Assembly (NCBI GenBank): GCA_002633025.1
Contig: NMRB01000650.1
Span: forward strand, 179,225 to 243,224
From: Notospermus geniculatus
Lineage: Eukaryota > Nemertea > Pilidiophora > Heteronemertea > Lineidae
Reading direction: 5' to 3'
DNA length: 64,000 bases
Positions within the stretch are counted from its first letter, which is position 1, and each line of letters starts with the position of its first letter. This document shows, in pieces, positions 37,601 to 41,654 of the stretch. A program made the translations under genes and the position numbers. The notes below the pieces were generated by a model that did no database searches, was not told the origin of the DNA, and was given only the letters and a program-made list of their open reading frames with translations.

Positions 37601-40600
37601 TATTTCTGTCCGCAGTGAAGTATGTCTGACTGCGGACAGGATTTTGCAGTAGCTCACATGGAGTGTGTCCCTTATGTTGTTGCTTTGGTCGGCACTCAGA
37701 AAACTTGGCCGATAGGTGCCATGCGATAGTTTTCAGCCGGGGAGATGGCAAGCAAGTTACAAAACCAACATTCCTCAGCGAATCCATAACAGTATCTTGA
37801 CATGGACAATTTGGAACTCAGCGCTGATGATTATCCAATGCTGGGATACAAAGCTACCCGGAGGGTTGTTTACCTGAACCTATTCACATCAGCTAAAAAA
37901 GTTTTTCCTCATTTTGAAATATCGGAGCATCCAGAGTCGGTGGTGATTTTAACCCTTGGTACATGTAGTTCGAAATGTATTTCTCAGTCGGGGCCTACAA
38001 CTGTAATTGCAGGGTTTGTGACTCTCCTATATGCGGAGCAGATATGCACGATTCTTAACAGATCACCAATTTATTTTACCTCGTTTGCATTTTTGGTGTT
38101 TTTCCCGTTTTCCCGTTTAACCTACACCTTTTGTTTTATCTTTGTCATTTTCATTGTAATAGTGTATCAGAAACGTAAGTTGTCCCTTTTTGCCTGTGCT
38201 GCCACCTTTTTTTAGTTCAGTGAATGTTATCTTTCAGTTGTTAGTTGAGTTTTGGTTTGGTGCATCGTTAAAGTTCAGTTCCGTCTTTCCAAGGAGAACT
38301 TGTAATAAGACTTGTAATAAGAGCATATTGGAGTGCAAGGCTGTGGTTGGGTCTCGCATGCTGCTGCTCTTAAGTTTAGTAGTGGCTGCTGTGGCCAAGG
38401 TGCCGGTTATTTTCAGAGGACGAAAGCTCAGTTGTTCTTTTTTCCGCAGACCTAAGTTATCAAACCTTTTGGAAATGTTTTTCAAGAGTGGTTGATTCAT
38501 GAAGGGATGCTTGCTGTTTTCTATTTTGTTAAGTTTGGTATGGATTTGAAGCTTTGTGTTCAAGACTTAACTTTAGAATAAATGAGCTCTCCAAACTTCT
38601 TTAGTTCCCACTCTGAACACCAGAGAGCAGCACTGCCAGTTCCTCGGCTCAATTCAGTGTGACGACTTTGCAACAATGATTTTTTGTTGCATAGACAAAT
38701 ACTGGTACTATTAAATGTTAGATAACCCTAGGTGTAGTTATATTGTATTAGACTGTTAAGCAGCCCATACACGTGCAATACATGTATTATTGCACAATAT
38801 GAGGACCAAAATGCATGTCTGACAGAGCATGGTTTCTCAGAGGTGTCTGGGTTATAGGCCTATCAGTGCAAGCAGTTGTATTAAAGGGGAGCTCAGCTTT
38901 TTTATGCCTCCTGTCCTCAGTAGGTTCCTGAGTGGTCCTTGCATGTGAAAGTTCAGGAAAGATTGCCTGTTGAATATGCTTTGAGAGGTAGTGGGATTAT
39001 TTTAGTATTCATGGAGTATAAACTATAAAGGCCCAAACCCACTGAAGGTTTTTCACATCCTGGACCACGCATTTTATTGCCTTGCTCATTGTTCAGAGTT
39101 AATCACTGGGTCCATTGAGTGGAAACGCATCTGTGGATTTAGGCCTTACAAGTTGTATTGAAGAAAAATGAAATGCATTTGAGTGGATCAACCATCCTGT
39201 GGTCTTGTCCATTTGAGTGGACCAACCATCCTGTGGTCTTGTCCATTTGAGTGGACCAACCATCCTGTGGTCTTGTCCATTTTAGTGGACGAACCATCCT
39301 GTGGTCTTGTCCATTTGAGTGGACCAACCATCCTGTGGTCTTGTCCATTTGAGTGGATCAACCATCCTGTGGTCTTGTCCATTTGAGTGGATCAACCATC
39401 CTGTGGTCTTGTCCATTTGAGTGGATCAACCATCCTGTGGTTTTGTCCATTCAGTCATTCTTCTAAAGTTGCCAGATCTAGGAATCTGTGCAGGGCAAAC
39501 CTGTAGTTTAATCTGATGAACTAAATAGCCAGATATTTACATGAATTAATCACTGAATTGCAATTACCGACTCTGCAAATACGCATTGGGTACGAAGAAC
39601 ATTAACATAATTTATTCTATTTTTGCAGACGGGTATGCTTTCTCTCAAGAGGAACATGGAGTTGTTAGTCAGGTAGGTTCCCATGGAAACACACTTCTGA
39701 TGTCAACCAGAACTAACAGTGGACATGGAAAGTTATCAAAAATCTGACCTCGAATATTGGCATCGGAAAAGTTCTCTGACACGACATCCCCACTATCGTT
39801 TTCATCTTATACTCTGTCATAATTTACATTACAGAATACTTAGTTACACTGCTTTTTGGCAATTCAGTTTTTGCACATGGCCACACTCCTCTTTTCATGG
39901 ATGTACTTCAATGTTTCCTGGTTTTATGACCGTCCTTCGCTTTCTCAAAACTTCCCCACAATGCAACCCATGGTACCCGGTATTCAAGTTTTTTCAATGT
40001 CTCAACAAAAACTTCTTCGGTTTTGGCAACTGAGTATTTCATAAACCCCACTCCAGGCATATGTGACCCCCCCAGCAAAAGCAGGTGTATGTTGCTGGTG
40101 ATCGTCAGTGGTCATCAGTTTACTGAACTACTGTCACTGCTGTCCACTACTATAGAGGAATCCCACTGACGTCATCAAGTCATGTGACTGGCTGTCAAAA
40201 TGACGCAAACTGGCGTCAATAGGGTGCTACACGTGGTTTGACGTTCAGCCCGACGTGACGAGACACCACACAAAATAACGTCATTGCGTCATCGTGACGT
40301 TCCTTCAGGAAACACGTGGTCAATTTGACGGCCAACGCGGCCTTGATGACGTCACGTGGGATTCCTCTATTGTCAACCTGCAGAGACATACATTTCAGCT
40401 ATTGTGTTGTAAGGCTGTTAACCTTTCCTCGGTTCTGACATGTGCCTGCTTTTGCTAGATTGGGTCACATATGTTTCAAGTCAAGGTTTGTTGACTGAGC
40501 GTGATATCAAGACTTCAGATGATAGTTTGGAATCGACACTAAGGTGATTAAAAGCACTTGTGCTCGGCTGCCAGAAGCCTCCGATTCGGCAGATCTGAAG

Positions 40601-40710
40601 ACAACAAGTCGTCAGTGACATCAAGAACATGCATAACGTATTGCTCTCCGTTCCAGGCACAAGTTATACGAGCCTATGATAGCACGAAGGCGAAGCCAGA
40701 GGGCCTATAG
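1560..40710 (+). CDS. ATP8A: ATP8A-type P4-ATPase (phospholipid flippase), whole gene
   Basis: Catalytic subunit of an aminophospholipid flippase. By family knowledge, ATP8A enzymes move phosphatidylserine (and phosphatidylethanolamine) from the outer to the cytosolic leaflet of Golgi, endosomal or plasma membrane, driven by ATP, usually with a CDC50 beta subunit. The coding sequence is one of three first exons plus 27 common exons (12683-40710); every junction has GT/AG ends and the phases agree throughout. With the first exon at 6024 the protein is 1165 residues, the usual ATP8A length; residue numbers in the exon entries use this form. Visible motifs are DGET (204-207), PISL in TM4 (371-374), DKTGTLT with phospho-aspartate 424, the KGA nucleotide-domain motif (about 572-574), TGDKQET (685-691), GDGANDV (800-806), the TM5 lysine (865) and GYAFS (1135-1139). 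Ten membrane segments can be placed. The order and lengths of segments match ATP8A1/ATP8A2; assignment to one vertebrate paralogue is not possible. Confidence 0.96.
1895..2116. mobile_element. Foldback MITE, family with 44777-45007
   Basis: Imperfect inverted ends: CAGCAACACACCAGG on the left and CTAGTGTGCTGCTGG on the right. The same family, inverted-repeat structure included, is found at 44777-45007. It lies between exons A and B of ATP8A. A 183-codon frame across it is not a gene. Confidence 0.7.
2368..3432. mobile_element. Mutator-like non-autonomous DNA transposon
   Basis: The first 72 bases (2368-2439) are a perfect inverted copy of the last 72 (3361-3432); the ends read GGTAGTTGTAATAACC and GGTTATTACAACTACC. 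The element is flanked by a 9-base direct repeat ACAGGCAAT at 2359-2367 and 3433-3441. Long inverted repeats plus a 9-base target duplication are typical of Mutator-like elements. The 0.9 kb interior shows no transposase frame, so it is non-autonomous. Perfect ends imply a recent insertion. Confidence 0.9.
4094..4163 (+). CDS. ATP8A: ATP8A alternative first exon B
   Basis: A short open frame (23 codons plus one base, beginning [14 protein letters not shown]) is followed by a GTATGA donor at 4164 and also ends in phase 1. Joined to 12683 it gives a 1160-residue protein. It is acidic like the N-termini of vertebrate ATP8A proteins. It lies downstream of the Mutator-like element and could have its own promoter. 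Confidence 0.55.
4587..4780 (+). repeat. tRNA-related SINE, family 3
   Basis: The head has an A-box-like GTGGCATAGTGGCAAGAG and a B-box-like GGTTTGATTC. The tail (GAATGAGCTGC, TTTCTGGAGTGACTGG, AATGTGAAGCGCTTT) is shared with copies at 11697-11866 and, reversed, 14242-14410. Confidence 0.7.
4807..4910. repeat. Short foldback repeat, paired with 21349-21464
   Basis: The ends CCTCCCTCAGCAG and CTGCTATGGGAGG are inverted. The core CACTGCGAGTGTATGAAGAG resembles GTGCAAGCGTATGAATAGG in the second copy. Confidence 0.55.
6024..6108 (+). CDS. ATP8A: ATP8A alternative first exon C
   Basis: The ATG sits in an optimal context (A at -3, G at +4). The exon encodes 28 codons plus one base, beginning [15 protein letters not shown], ends with a consensus GTGAGT donor at 6109 and is in phase 1. 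It is basic ([10 protein letters not shown]), unlike the acidic exons A and B, so the choice of start would change the charge of the cytosolic N-terminus. The resulting protein is 1165 residues. Confidence 0.6.
6698..6895. repeat. Dispersed repeat, paired with 45800-45995
   Basis: It shares CCCCAGAGTCCAG, TCCTATGGTA, ATTTGAAGAAATG and GTCTGCTCAAA words in the same order with 45800-45995. No coding capacity was recognised. Confidence 0.65.
7877..8095. mobile_element. TA-flanked MITE with about 60-bp inverted repeats
   Basis: The ends read TATCACTCCAAAAGAGCGCA and TGCGCTCTTTTGGAGTGATA. The arms continue inward for about 60 bases and carry GACGTCCCGCACGTCATTTC. The terminal TA on each side fits a Tc1/mariner-type target duplication. 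Confidence 0.85.
9086..9242. mobile_element. Palindromic MITE (GGGCCCGGTTGCACG)
   Basis: The first 50 bases (GGGCCCGGTTGCACGAAAC onward) are inverted almost perfectly at the right end (GTTTCGTGCAACCGGGCCC); the whole element can fold into a hairpin. It interrupts an older repeat of ACCTCT...AAGGACAC words (9005-9085 and 9243-9320). Confidence 0.85.
10040..10218. mobile_element. Foldback MITE (TTACTGCCGTTA ends)
   Basis: The ends TTACTGCCGTTA and TAACGGCAGTAA are inverted, as are the inner arms AGAACGTCATGGAATTTGAC and the TGTGACGTCAAATTTTGTGA segment. It contains TGACGTCA. Confidence 0.7.
10832..11137 (-). pseudogene. Unassigned open frame, possible exon or gene fragment
   Basis: On the minus strand a frame of about 100 codons without an initiating ATG ends at TAG (10832-10834). 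It reads [15 protein letters not shown], then [20 protein letters not shown], then [20 protein letters not shown]. Amino-acid use looks protein-like rather than random. A CAACAG at 11108-11113 could be an acceptor. I do not recognise the family. It may be an exon of an antisense gene, a retroelement piece or a pseudogene. Confidence 0.35.
11142..11370 (-). repeat. tRNA-Ala-like SINE, family 1 (reversed)
   Basis: Reverse orientation: plus-strand order is TTGGCCCTGGTAAGTACGGA, the body with CTTTTACTTGCCCTT, then the head ending ATAACCACTAGGCTAAC. It is the same family as 15124-15398, 24371-24642 and 54804-55070. Confidence 0.85.
11374..11603. mobile_element. hAT-like MITE (TTTATACTTCGAC ends)
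   Basis: The ends TTTATACTTCGAC and GTCGAAGTATAAA are inverted, and inner arms such as GACCATCG and CGATGGTC also pair. It is CpG-rich. No clean target duplication was seen, so the superfamily is a guess from the end sequence. Confidence 0.7.
11697..11866 (+). repeat. tRNA-related SINE, family 3
   Basis: Head GTGGGGCAGTGGATGAGC and B-box GGTTCAAGTCC; tail GAATGAGCTGCTCC, TTTCTGGAAAGACTGGGG and AATGTAAAGTGCTTTGAG as in the other family 3 copies. Intron 1 of ATP8A. Confidence 0.75.
12683..12906 (+). CDS. ATP8A: ATP8A common exon 2
   Basis: Residues 29-103. It follows a TTTTCAG acceptor and ends before GTAAGT in phase 0. It carries an acidic segment, the conserved RVIYLN and [16 protein letters not shown] signatures that precede TM1, and the first half of TM1 (FFLFIALLQ). 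Confidence 0.95.
12940..13270. mobile_element. TGACGTCA-rich foldback element with nested MITE
   Basis: The left part (GTTCTTCACGTGACGTCACA, CGACACGATGCCGCCATATA) and the right part (GGCTGTCAAAATGTCAAGCA, ATCGTGACGTCAAAATGTCA) are collinear with the reverse complement of 46690-46930. Another MITE (12991-13183) is inserted between them. Confidence 0.7.
12991..13183. mobile_element. TA-flanked MITE nested in another element
   Basis: The ends GAGGCCTTGCAAATGACGTC and GACGTCATTGCAAGGCCTC are inverted repeats, flanked by TA on both sides (12989-12990, 13184-13185). Removing it restores continuity with the related element at 46690-46930. Confidence 0.8.
13505..13603 (+). CDS. ATP8A: ATP8A exon 3
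   Basis: Thirty-three codons, residues 104-136, both ends phase 0. It contains the near-invariant [12 protein letters not shown] between TM1 and TM2 and the TM2 helix running into AIKEIIEDF. Confidence 0.96.
13770..13915. mobile_element. Foldback MITE (AGATCTGC ends), diverged copy
   Basis: The core CTGAATGACGTGACGCAGA and the right arm GTTTCATATCGAGGTTCTGG and CAGCAGATCTGC match the family; the left end is worn. It lies 43 bases before ATP8A exon 4. Confidence 0.6.
13959..14119 (+). CDS. ATP8A: ATP8A exon 4
   Basis: Residues 137-190. It begins [12 protein letters not shown] and continues into the actuator domain ([20 protein letters not shown]). It ends in phase 2 before GTGAGT; the split serine codon is completed by exon 5. 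Confidence 0.96.
14242..14410 (-). repeat. tRNA-related SINE, family 3 (reversed)
   Basis: Reverse copy: the tail reads CACAAAGCGCATCACCCCAG and GGAGCAGCTCATTCAG on the plus strand, and the tRNA-like head ends at the right. It lies in ATP8A intron 4, just upstream of exon 5. Confidence 0.75.
14492..14689 (+). CDS. ATP8A: ATP8A exon 5 (actuator domain, DGET)
   Basis: Residues 190-256. It contains [20 protein letters not shown]; the DGET glutamate is the dephosphorylation residue of P4-ATPases. It then runs to [10 protein letters not shown] and ends in phase 2 before GTAGGT. Confidence 0.97.
14784..14952 (+). CDS. ATP8A: ATP8A exon 6
   Basis: Residues 256-312. It encodes [20 protein letters not shown] and [11 protein letters not shown], the end of the actuator domain leading to TM3. 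It ends in phase 0 (ETNIQ) before GTCAGT. Confidence 0.96.
15124..15398 (+). repeat. tRNA-Ala-like SINE, family 1
   Basis: A-box TAGCCGAGTGGTTA and B-box GGTTCAAATCC in the head. The body has TTGGACAGTAAGCCGTGGTG, GCAAGGGCAAGTAAAAGACC and TCGGCCCTGA. It lies in ATP8A intron 6. Confidence 0.85.
15552..15660 (+). CDS. ATP8A: ATP8A exon 7 (TM3)
   Basis: Residues 313-349. It starts with the hydrophobic TM3 ([19 protein letters not shown]) and ends with the luminal segment [11 protein letters not shown], in phase 1 before GTAAGT. Confidence 0.94.
15661..17536 (+). other. ATP8A: ATP8A intron 7
   Basis: A 1.9 kb intron. It holds a TTAA-flanked MITE (17091-17303) and a partial TGACGTCA-rich repeat (about 17310-17465). 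An ambiguous base is at 16335. The stretch 15670-17080 shows nothing recognisable apart from short ATG-initiated frames that lack any family motif. Confidence 0.6.
17091..17303. mobile_element. TTAA-flanked MITE (piggyBac-like)
   Basis: It starts TTAAAGGAGCACGGTATTGG and ends GGCAATACCGTGGTCCTTTAA's last 20 bases in inverted form, so TTAA stands at both outer edges. TTAA targeting is characteristic of piggyBac-type transposition. The second copy is at 26353-26569. Confidence 0.8.
17537..17742 (+). CDS. ATP8A: ATP8A exon 8 (TM4, PISL)
   Basis: Residues 349-417. It contains the [20 protein letters not shown] core of TM4, with the PISL motif that lines the lipid path, then [16 protein letters not shown] and [12 protein letters not shown]. 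It ends in phase 0 before GTACCG, a weaker but valid donor. Confidence 0.96.
17821..17930 (+). repeat. Dispersed repeat, paired with 28914-29027
   Basis: TTGGTACTCAATCAAGCATG, GTATTGAATTGGGC and GTAGTGACACCTATTGGTCA are collinear with the second copy. It ends 19 bases before ATP8A exon 9. Confidence 0.75.
17950..18038 (+). CDS. ATP8A: ATP8A exon 9 (phosphorylation site)
   Basis: Residues 418-447. It encodes [19 protein letters not shown]. Aspartate 424 of DKTGT is the residue phosphorylated in the reaction cycle. It ends in phase 2 within a glycine codon before GTAAGT. Confidence 0.97.
18159..18534. mobile_element. hAT-like MITE, GC-rich
   Basis: The ends CCCCGTTTATACACAGCACG and CCTCTGTATAAACGGGG are inverted, and GGTTTGCGGTCCGGCG pairs with CGCCGGACCGCAAACC. 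The flanks CTCTAAAG and CTTAAAGA look like a worn 8-base duplication, which suits hAT. It is CpG-rich against AT-rich intron and ends 127 bases before exon 10. Confidence 0.75.
18662..18840 (+). CDS. ATP8A: ATP8A exon 10
   Basis: Residues 447-507. It starts in the variable nucleotide-domain loop ([12 protein letters not shown]) and reaches the conserved [14 protein letters not shown] and IVYQASSP. It ends in phase 1 before GTAATA. Confidence 0.95.
19021..19223 (+). CDS. ATP8A: ATP8A exon 11
   Basis: Residues 507-574. It encodes [26 protein letters not shown], the [20 protein letters not shown] nucleotide-binding core and KLFIKGA. It ends in phase 0 before GTAAGT. Confidence 0.97.
19468..19552 (+). 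CDS. ATP8A: ATP8A exon 12
   Basis: Residues 575-603. [13 protein letters not shown] completes the KGAD motif begun in exon 11 and continues to HLEDFATSG. It ends in phase 1 before GTATAA. Confidence 0.94.
19842..19981 (+). CDS. ATP8A: ATP8A exon 13
   Basis: Residues 603-649. It encodes [19 protein letters not shown] and the helical [20 protein letters not shown]. It ends in phase 0 at GTGAGG. The frame stays open past the donor, but the next family residues lie in exon 14. Confidence 0.95.
20312..20410 (+). repeat. tRNA-like SINE, family 2
   Basis: TGTCTCTTAGCTCAGGTGG and GGTTCAAATCCCATG resemble tRNA A and B boxes. The same module recurs at 27784-27900, followed by GTTTCTTT. It lies in ATP8A intron 13. 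Confidence 0.7.
20535..20673 (+). CDS. ATP8A: ATP8A exon 14 (TGDKQET)
   Basis: Residues 650-696. It encodes [20 protein letters not shown] and [16 protein letters not shown], the P-domain TGD motif of P-type ATPases. It ends in phase 1 before GTACGT. Confidence 0.97.
20875..20939 (+). CDS. ATP8A: ATP8A exon 15
   Basis: Residues 696-717 ([20 protein letters not shown] and two more). It ends in phase 0 before GTAAGT. A TTA-flanked MITE (20977-21229) lies 37 bases downstream of the exon end. Confidence 0.93.
20977..21229. mobile_element. TTA-flanked MITE (Harbinger-like)
   Basis: The left arm AGCCTGTCGAGAGAAATTAG and the right arm CTAATTTCTCTCGTGTG...CAGGCT are inverted, both with GCTGAGCAAAATGTC. 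TTA stands at 20974-20976 and 21230-21232. TTA target duplications suit PIF/Harbinger. Confidence 0.75.
21349..21464. repeat. Short foldback repeat, second copy
   Basis: It shares CCTCACTCCTCTTCATCCAC and GACCAGAGCCCTGCTTTGGG with 4807-4910. It lies in ATP8A intron 15, about 40 bases before exon 16. Confidence 0.55.
21502..21591 (+). CDS. ATP8A: ATP8A exon 16
   Basis: Thirty codons, residues 718-747, both ends phase 0. It runs from [19 protein letters not shown] to [10 protein letters not shown], the conserved strand before the next P-domain exon. Confidence 0.95.
21878..21960 (+). CDS. ATP8A: ATP8A exon 17
   Basis: Residues 748-775. It encodes [18 protein letters not shown] and LSCKAVICC, a hallmark segment of P4-ATPases. 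It ends in phase 2 before GTAAGG. Confidence 0.96.
22186..22369 (+). CDS. ATP8A: ATP8A exon 18 (GDGANDV)
   Basis: Residues 775-836. It encodes [20 protein letters not shown], the hinge motif [20 protein letters not shown] and SDYAIAQ. The aspartates bind magnesium in the family. It ends in phase 0 before GTAAGC. Confidence 0.97.
22483..22566 (+). repeat. tRNA-like SINE head, family 4
   Basis: CAGAGTGGCACAGTGGGCC and GGTTCGATCCCC correspond to A and B boxes. A single copy in the window, in ATP8A intron 18. Confidence 0.5.
22645..22830 (+). CDS. ATP8A: ATP8A exon 19 (TM5-TM6)
   Basis: Sixty-two codons, residues 837-898, both ends phase 0. It contains [18 protein letters not shown] and [16 protein letters not shown]. 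Lysine 865 lines up with the TM5 lysine needed for phosphatidylserine transport in ATP8A2. [16 protein letters not shown] follows. Confidence 0.96.
23031..23076. repeat. GAGGAAGACCCC hairpin word, copy 1
   Basis: GCGCCTGAGGAAGACCCCGA then TTGGGGTCGAAAATTTGCG forms a short stem. The reverse-complement copy is at 27256-27293. Such words often mark retroelement ends in invertebrates, but no coding remnant is visible. Confidence 0.5.
23165..23480. repeat. Foldback repeat with TTGGCTCTCTATGGGCAA core
   Basis: The left arm has GTTGGCTCTCTATGGGCAA and the right arm (about 23425) TTGCCCATTGAGAGCCAA; TCTCACGTAGAG follows. A TGACGTCA-rich segment lies between. Same family as 27128-27445, 30946-31616 and 53400-53640. 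Confidence 0.6.
23697..23898 (+). CDS. ATP8A: ATP8A exon 20 (TM6-TM7)
   Basis: Residues 899-966. It encodes [35 protein letters not shown] and the hydrophobic TM7. It ends in phase 1 before GTAAGG. Confidence 0.95.
24205..24266 (+). CDS. ATP8A: ATP8A exon 21
   Basis: Residues 966-986. It reads [20 protein letters not shown] plus a threonine, the luminal loop and start of TM8. It ends in phase 0 before GTAAGT. Confidence 0.94.
24371..24642 (+). repeat. tRNA-Ala-like SINE, family 1 (best copy)
   Basis: The head carries A-box TAGCCTAGTGGTTA, a stem-loop CCGCTTAGCAAGCGG whose seven-base loop would read anticodon AGC (Ala), and B-box GGTTCGAATCC. The acceptor stem does not pair, and the body is shared with three other copies, so this is a SINE and not a tRNA gene. 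It ends 26 bases before ATP8A exon 22. Confidence 0.88.
24669..24725 (+). CDS. ATP8A: ATP8A exon 22 (TM8)
   Basis: Nineteen codons, residues 987-1005: [27 protein letters not shown] is nearly invariant in ATP8A enzymes. Both ends are phase 0. A SINE copy (24371-24642) lies in the preceding intron. Confidence 0.95.
24854..24961 (+). CDS. ATP8A: ATP8A exon 23 (TM9)
   Basis: Thirty-six codons, residues 1006-1041, both ends phase 0. [20 protein letters not shown] forms TM9, followed by the luminal segment [13 protein letters not shown]. Confidence 0.95.
25249..25337 (+). CDS. ATP8A: ATP8A exon 24 (TM10)
   Basis: Residues 1042-1071. It reads [20 protein letters not shown] and then [11 protein letters not shown]10 and its cytosolic end. 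It ends in phase 2 before GTGAGT. Confidence 0.93.
25437..25846. mobile_element. TTA-flanked MITE (Harbinger-like), 410 bp
   Basis: GGCCACACTTTTTTTATTTA at the left is inverted as TAAATATAAAAAGTGTGGCC at the right, and TTGGATTAC pairs with GTAATCCAA. TTA flanks both ends (25434-25436, 25847-25849). The inside is T-rich with no open frame. Confidence 0.8.
26328..26662. repeat. GGCCC-TATTCAT foldback repeat split by insertion
   Basis: The left piece GGGCCCATATTCATATTAAC and the right piece (ATCCTTTGTTCAACACAAAA, TTTATGAATATTGACCCTGG) together resemble the intact foldback at 42428-42542. A TTAA MITE lies between them. Confidence 0.65.
26353..26569. mobile_element. TTAA-flanked MITE, nested copy
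   Basis: It starts TTAAAGGACCACAGTATTTC and ends CAATACCGTGGTGCTTTAA. It interrupts a foldback repeat whose halves lie at 26328-26352 and 26570-26662. It shares GGTGTCGGTGGCGCCAG-type interior with GGTGTGGTGGCCCCAG of the copy at 17091. Confidence 0.8.
26837..26938 (+). CDS. ATP8A: ATP8A exon 25
   Basis: Residues 1071-1105, the start of the cytosolic C-terminal tail: [20 protein letters not shown] and then [21 protein letters not shown] matches the conserved ATP8A tail helix. It ends in phase 2 before GTAAGA. Confidence 0.93.
27128..27445. repeat. Foldback repeat with TTGGCTCTC core
   Basis: The left arm has CTTCACGTGAG and TGTTGGCTCTCAAG; the right arm has TTGCCCATAGAGAGCCAA and CCACGTGGAGAAG. 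It encloses a GAC-rich hairpin (27256-27293). Confidence 0.6.
27256..27293. repeat. GAGGAAGACCCC hairpin word, copy 2 (inverted)
   Basis: TTGCGAATTTTCGACCCCAA then GCGGGGTCTTCCTCAGGC is the reverse complement of the module at 23031-23076. Confidence 0.5.
27784..27900 (+). repeat. tRNA-like SINE, family 2
   Basis: TGTCTCTTTAGCTCAGGTGG, GGTAGAGTG and GGTTCAAATCCCAG form a tRNA-like head. The stems pair poorly and the flank matches the other copy, so it is a SINE head and not a functional tRNA. Confidence 0.7.
28914..29027 (+). repeat. Dispersed repeat, second copy of 17821-17930
   Basis: TTGGTGCTCAATCAACCATG, GCATTGAATTAGAC and GTAGTGACACCTATTGGTCA in the same order as the first copy. Confidence 0.75.
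30946..31616. repeat. Foldback repeat with expanded 39-bp minisatellite
   Basis: The arms ACGTGAGAGTTATCCCACG with GAGAGTTGGCTCACAATGAG at the left and AGAAACTCTCACGTGG at the right are inverted. The core has expanded into the 39-bp array. It lies in ATP8A intron 25. Confidence 0.75.
31030..31575. repeat. 39-bp minisatellite, 14 copies
   Basis: Exactly 14 units of 39 bases with very few differences. Since 39 is divisible by three, frames stay open on both strands; one reads [13 protein letters not shown] repeatedly. It lies in an intron and has no start context or splice sites that would tie it to the flippase, so it is taken as non-coding. Confidence 0.95.
31801..31886 (+). CDS. ATP8A: ATP8A exon 26, copy 1
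   Basis: Residues 1105-1134. [20 protein letters not shown] matches the family segment between the tail helix and the GYAFS motif. It enters in phase 2 and leaves in phase 1, so it joins exon 25 and exon 27 correctly. An almost identical exon lies 2760 bases downstream; only one can be used in a transcript without breaking the frame. Confidence 0.9.
32028..32150. repeat. Dispersed repeat (AATGAAACGGACATCCCGG)
   Basis: CTCAATAGGTGTCACTAGTG, GTTGAAATGAAACGGACATC and CCACTGTATAGGACC recur at 34788-34910 (duplicated unit), 51117-51240 and 51930-52055 with divergence. Confidence 0.75.
34200..34440. repeat. Satellite-like unit between the duplicated units
   Basis: AAAGCGCTCCAATGTGCTAT, CATCCAATATGGCCACCAGG and AGCACATGGTCCATTGACCA match the array at 43931-44347, including its right boundary. 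It separates the two 2.5 kb units. Confidence 0.85.
34443..36954 (+). repeat. 2.5 kb tandem duplication, unit 2
   Basis: Collinear with 31683-34199 including the exon; the offset is 2760 at the left and 2755 at the right because of small indels. Differences include a missing TGTA near 35172 and GTAGAAACC against ATAGAAACG near 35540. Confidence 0.93.
34561..34646 (+). CDS. ATP8A: ATP8A exon 26, copy 2 (duplicated exon)
   Basis: Same length, acceptor, donor and protein as copy 1. I see one base difference, a silent CGA to CGG arginine change. It lies in the second unit of a 2.5 kb tandem duplication. Using both copies would shift the frame because the exon is 86 bases long, so the copies would have to be mutually exclusive, or one is an assembly or haplotype artefact. 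Confidence 0.7.
36955..39628 (+). other. ATP8A: ATP8A intron 26, right part
   Basis: Between the second duplicated unit and exon 27. It holds a pair of 63-base repeats (37479-37541, 37680-37742, both with TTGCTTTGGTCGGCACT) and a 34-bp minisatellite (39181-39452). Frames of 137 and 101 codons (37802-38215, 38190-38495) have hydrophobic runs but no recognised motif and are not accepted as genes. Confidence 0.5.
39181..39452. repeat. 34-bp minisatellite, 8 copies
   Basis: Unit GAGTGGATCAACCATCCTGT plus GGTCTTGTCCATTT, eight tandem copies with A/C and TTT/TTTT variants. It lies 176 bases before ATP8A exon 27. Confidence 0.95.
39629..39672 (+). CDS. ATP8A: ATP8A exon 27 (autoinhibitory GYAFS motif)
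   Basis: Residues 1134-1148, [15 protein letters not shown]. In ATP8A family structures the GYAFS segment of the C-terminal tail binds the nucleotide domain and restrains activity. It follows a TTTTGCAG acceptor and ends in phase 0 before GTAGGT. Confidence 0.95.
40155..40367. mobile_element. TA-flanked MITE in last ATP8A intron
   Basis: GAGGAATCCCACTGACGTCA and GACGTCACGTGGGATTCCTC are inverted ends, flanked by TA (40153-40154, 40368-40369). It contains several TGACGTCA words. Confidence 0.85.
40657..40710 (+). CDS. ATP8A: ATP8A last coding exon 28
   Basis: Seventeen codons and a TAG stop: [25 protein letters not shown] matches the VIRAYDTT end of vertebrate ATP8A proteins, so the C-terminus is complete. 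An AATAAA at 41294-41299 could be the first polyadenylation signal, about 585 bases after the stop. Confidence 0.95.
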   Translation, partial: AQVIRAYDSTKAKPEGL

Positions 40711-40990
40711 GACGTTGGATCTGATCGAAATGGTACCAAGCCAATACACCTTGGAATTAGAAGAGACATTTTGGCTGACTGAGGAGCAACAGTGCTGACC
40801 ATTGGCCCCGCTTAGGCTATTTTTAATTACCGGGGTACCGGTATTCAGAAACGTGTAGCATGAGATTTGTGAGGTTCTGATGACATGTACAGTCTTTAAG
40901 CCCTGCTCAGGGGTGGACCCAGGACGTAGGGAAAGGGCCTCAGCAGTTTGAACAAAGCTCATCAATAGGGAATCATAGATACAGATTATA

Positions 40991-41211
40991 GAGCTTGTGC
41001 AGATGACGTCGTCACAGAAAAATCCGCCATCTGGACGGCCAAATTGATGTCAAATTATGTCATCGTCCCACGTGGCACACTTTTCCGTCAGCACAAGTGG
41101 AGTGTGTGCGACTTCAACCATGACGTGATCTACACATGGTGCACTGCGTCGTCGATGTCAGCATGTGGACCGCCGGTCAAATGACATCATAATGAGCCAC
41201 TGCACAAGCTC
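40991..41211. mobile_element. TGACG-rich MITE in ATP8A 3' region
   Basis: GAGCTTGTGCAGATGACGTC at the left and GCCACTGCACAAGCTC at the right are inverted. The interior CACGTGGCACAC resembles the element at about 55962-56270. Confidence 0.7.
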
Positions 41212-41293
41212 TGTTGTTGTGTTTGGTATGGAGATTGCAGTGACCAACCATGGAGAATGTAGGGAAAGTTGGTGAGACTGACAACTTAAGTCA

Positions 41294-41299
41294 AATAAA
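41294..41299 (+). terminator. ATP8A: Possible poly(A) signal of ATP8A
   Basis: First AATAAA after the ATP8A stop that I found. Whether it is used cannot be told from sequence; further AATAAA words occur downstream, for instance near 44503. Confidence 0.3.
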
Positions 41300-41654
41300 A
41301 ATCAGATCAAGAGGACCTCAATCAGTTGACTAATGTCGATGTGTAAAGTTAACATCCACCTTGGAAGGACATCAGAAAAAGACTTTGATTGGCAGTTGTG
41401 ATCAGTTTGGCATGACTGTCGATCTTCCAAGAAACTGAATGAAATTTAAACGTCATCTTGACTGTTCAAAGATTCTTTTCTCTCTCGTTGAGAAGTTGCA
41501 TATATTATGATAATTGATTGGTTTGTCTTGTGCCATGTATGTCCTTCTTGTGCCTCTAGGTCACTTGTGTTCGTCGCTCGTCGAATAGTTTGACTGTTTA
41601 CAACGAGGAAACAACCTTGGCCCTCATTAGGCCTAGAGACATGATTGATGAGTG

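Noticed and set aside
37802-38495. Overlapping frames of 137 and 101 codons with hydrophobic stretches
   Set aside because: No family motif, no splice context and an intronic position; the hydrophobicity follows from T-rich DNA.
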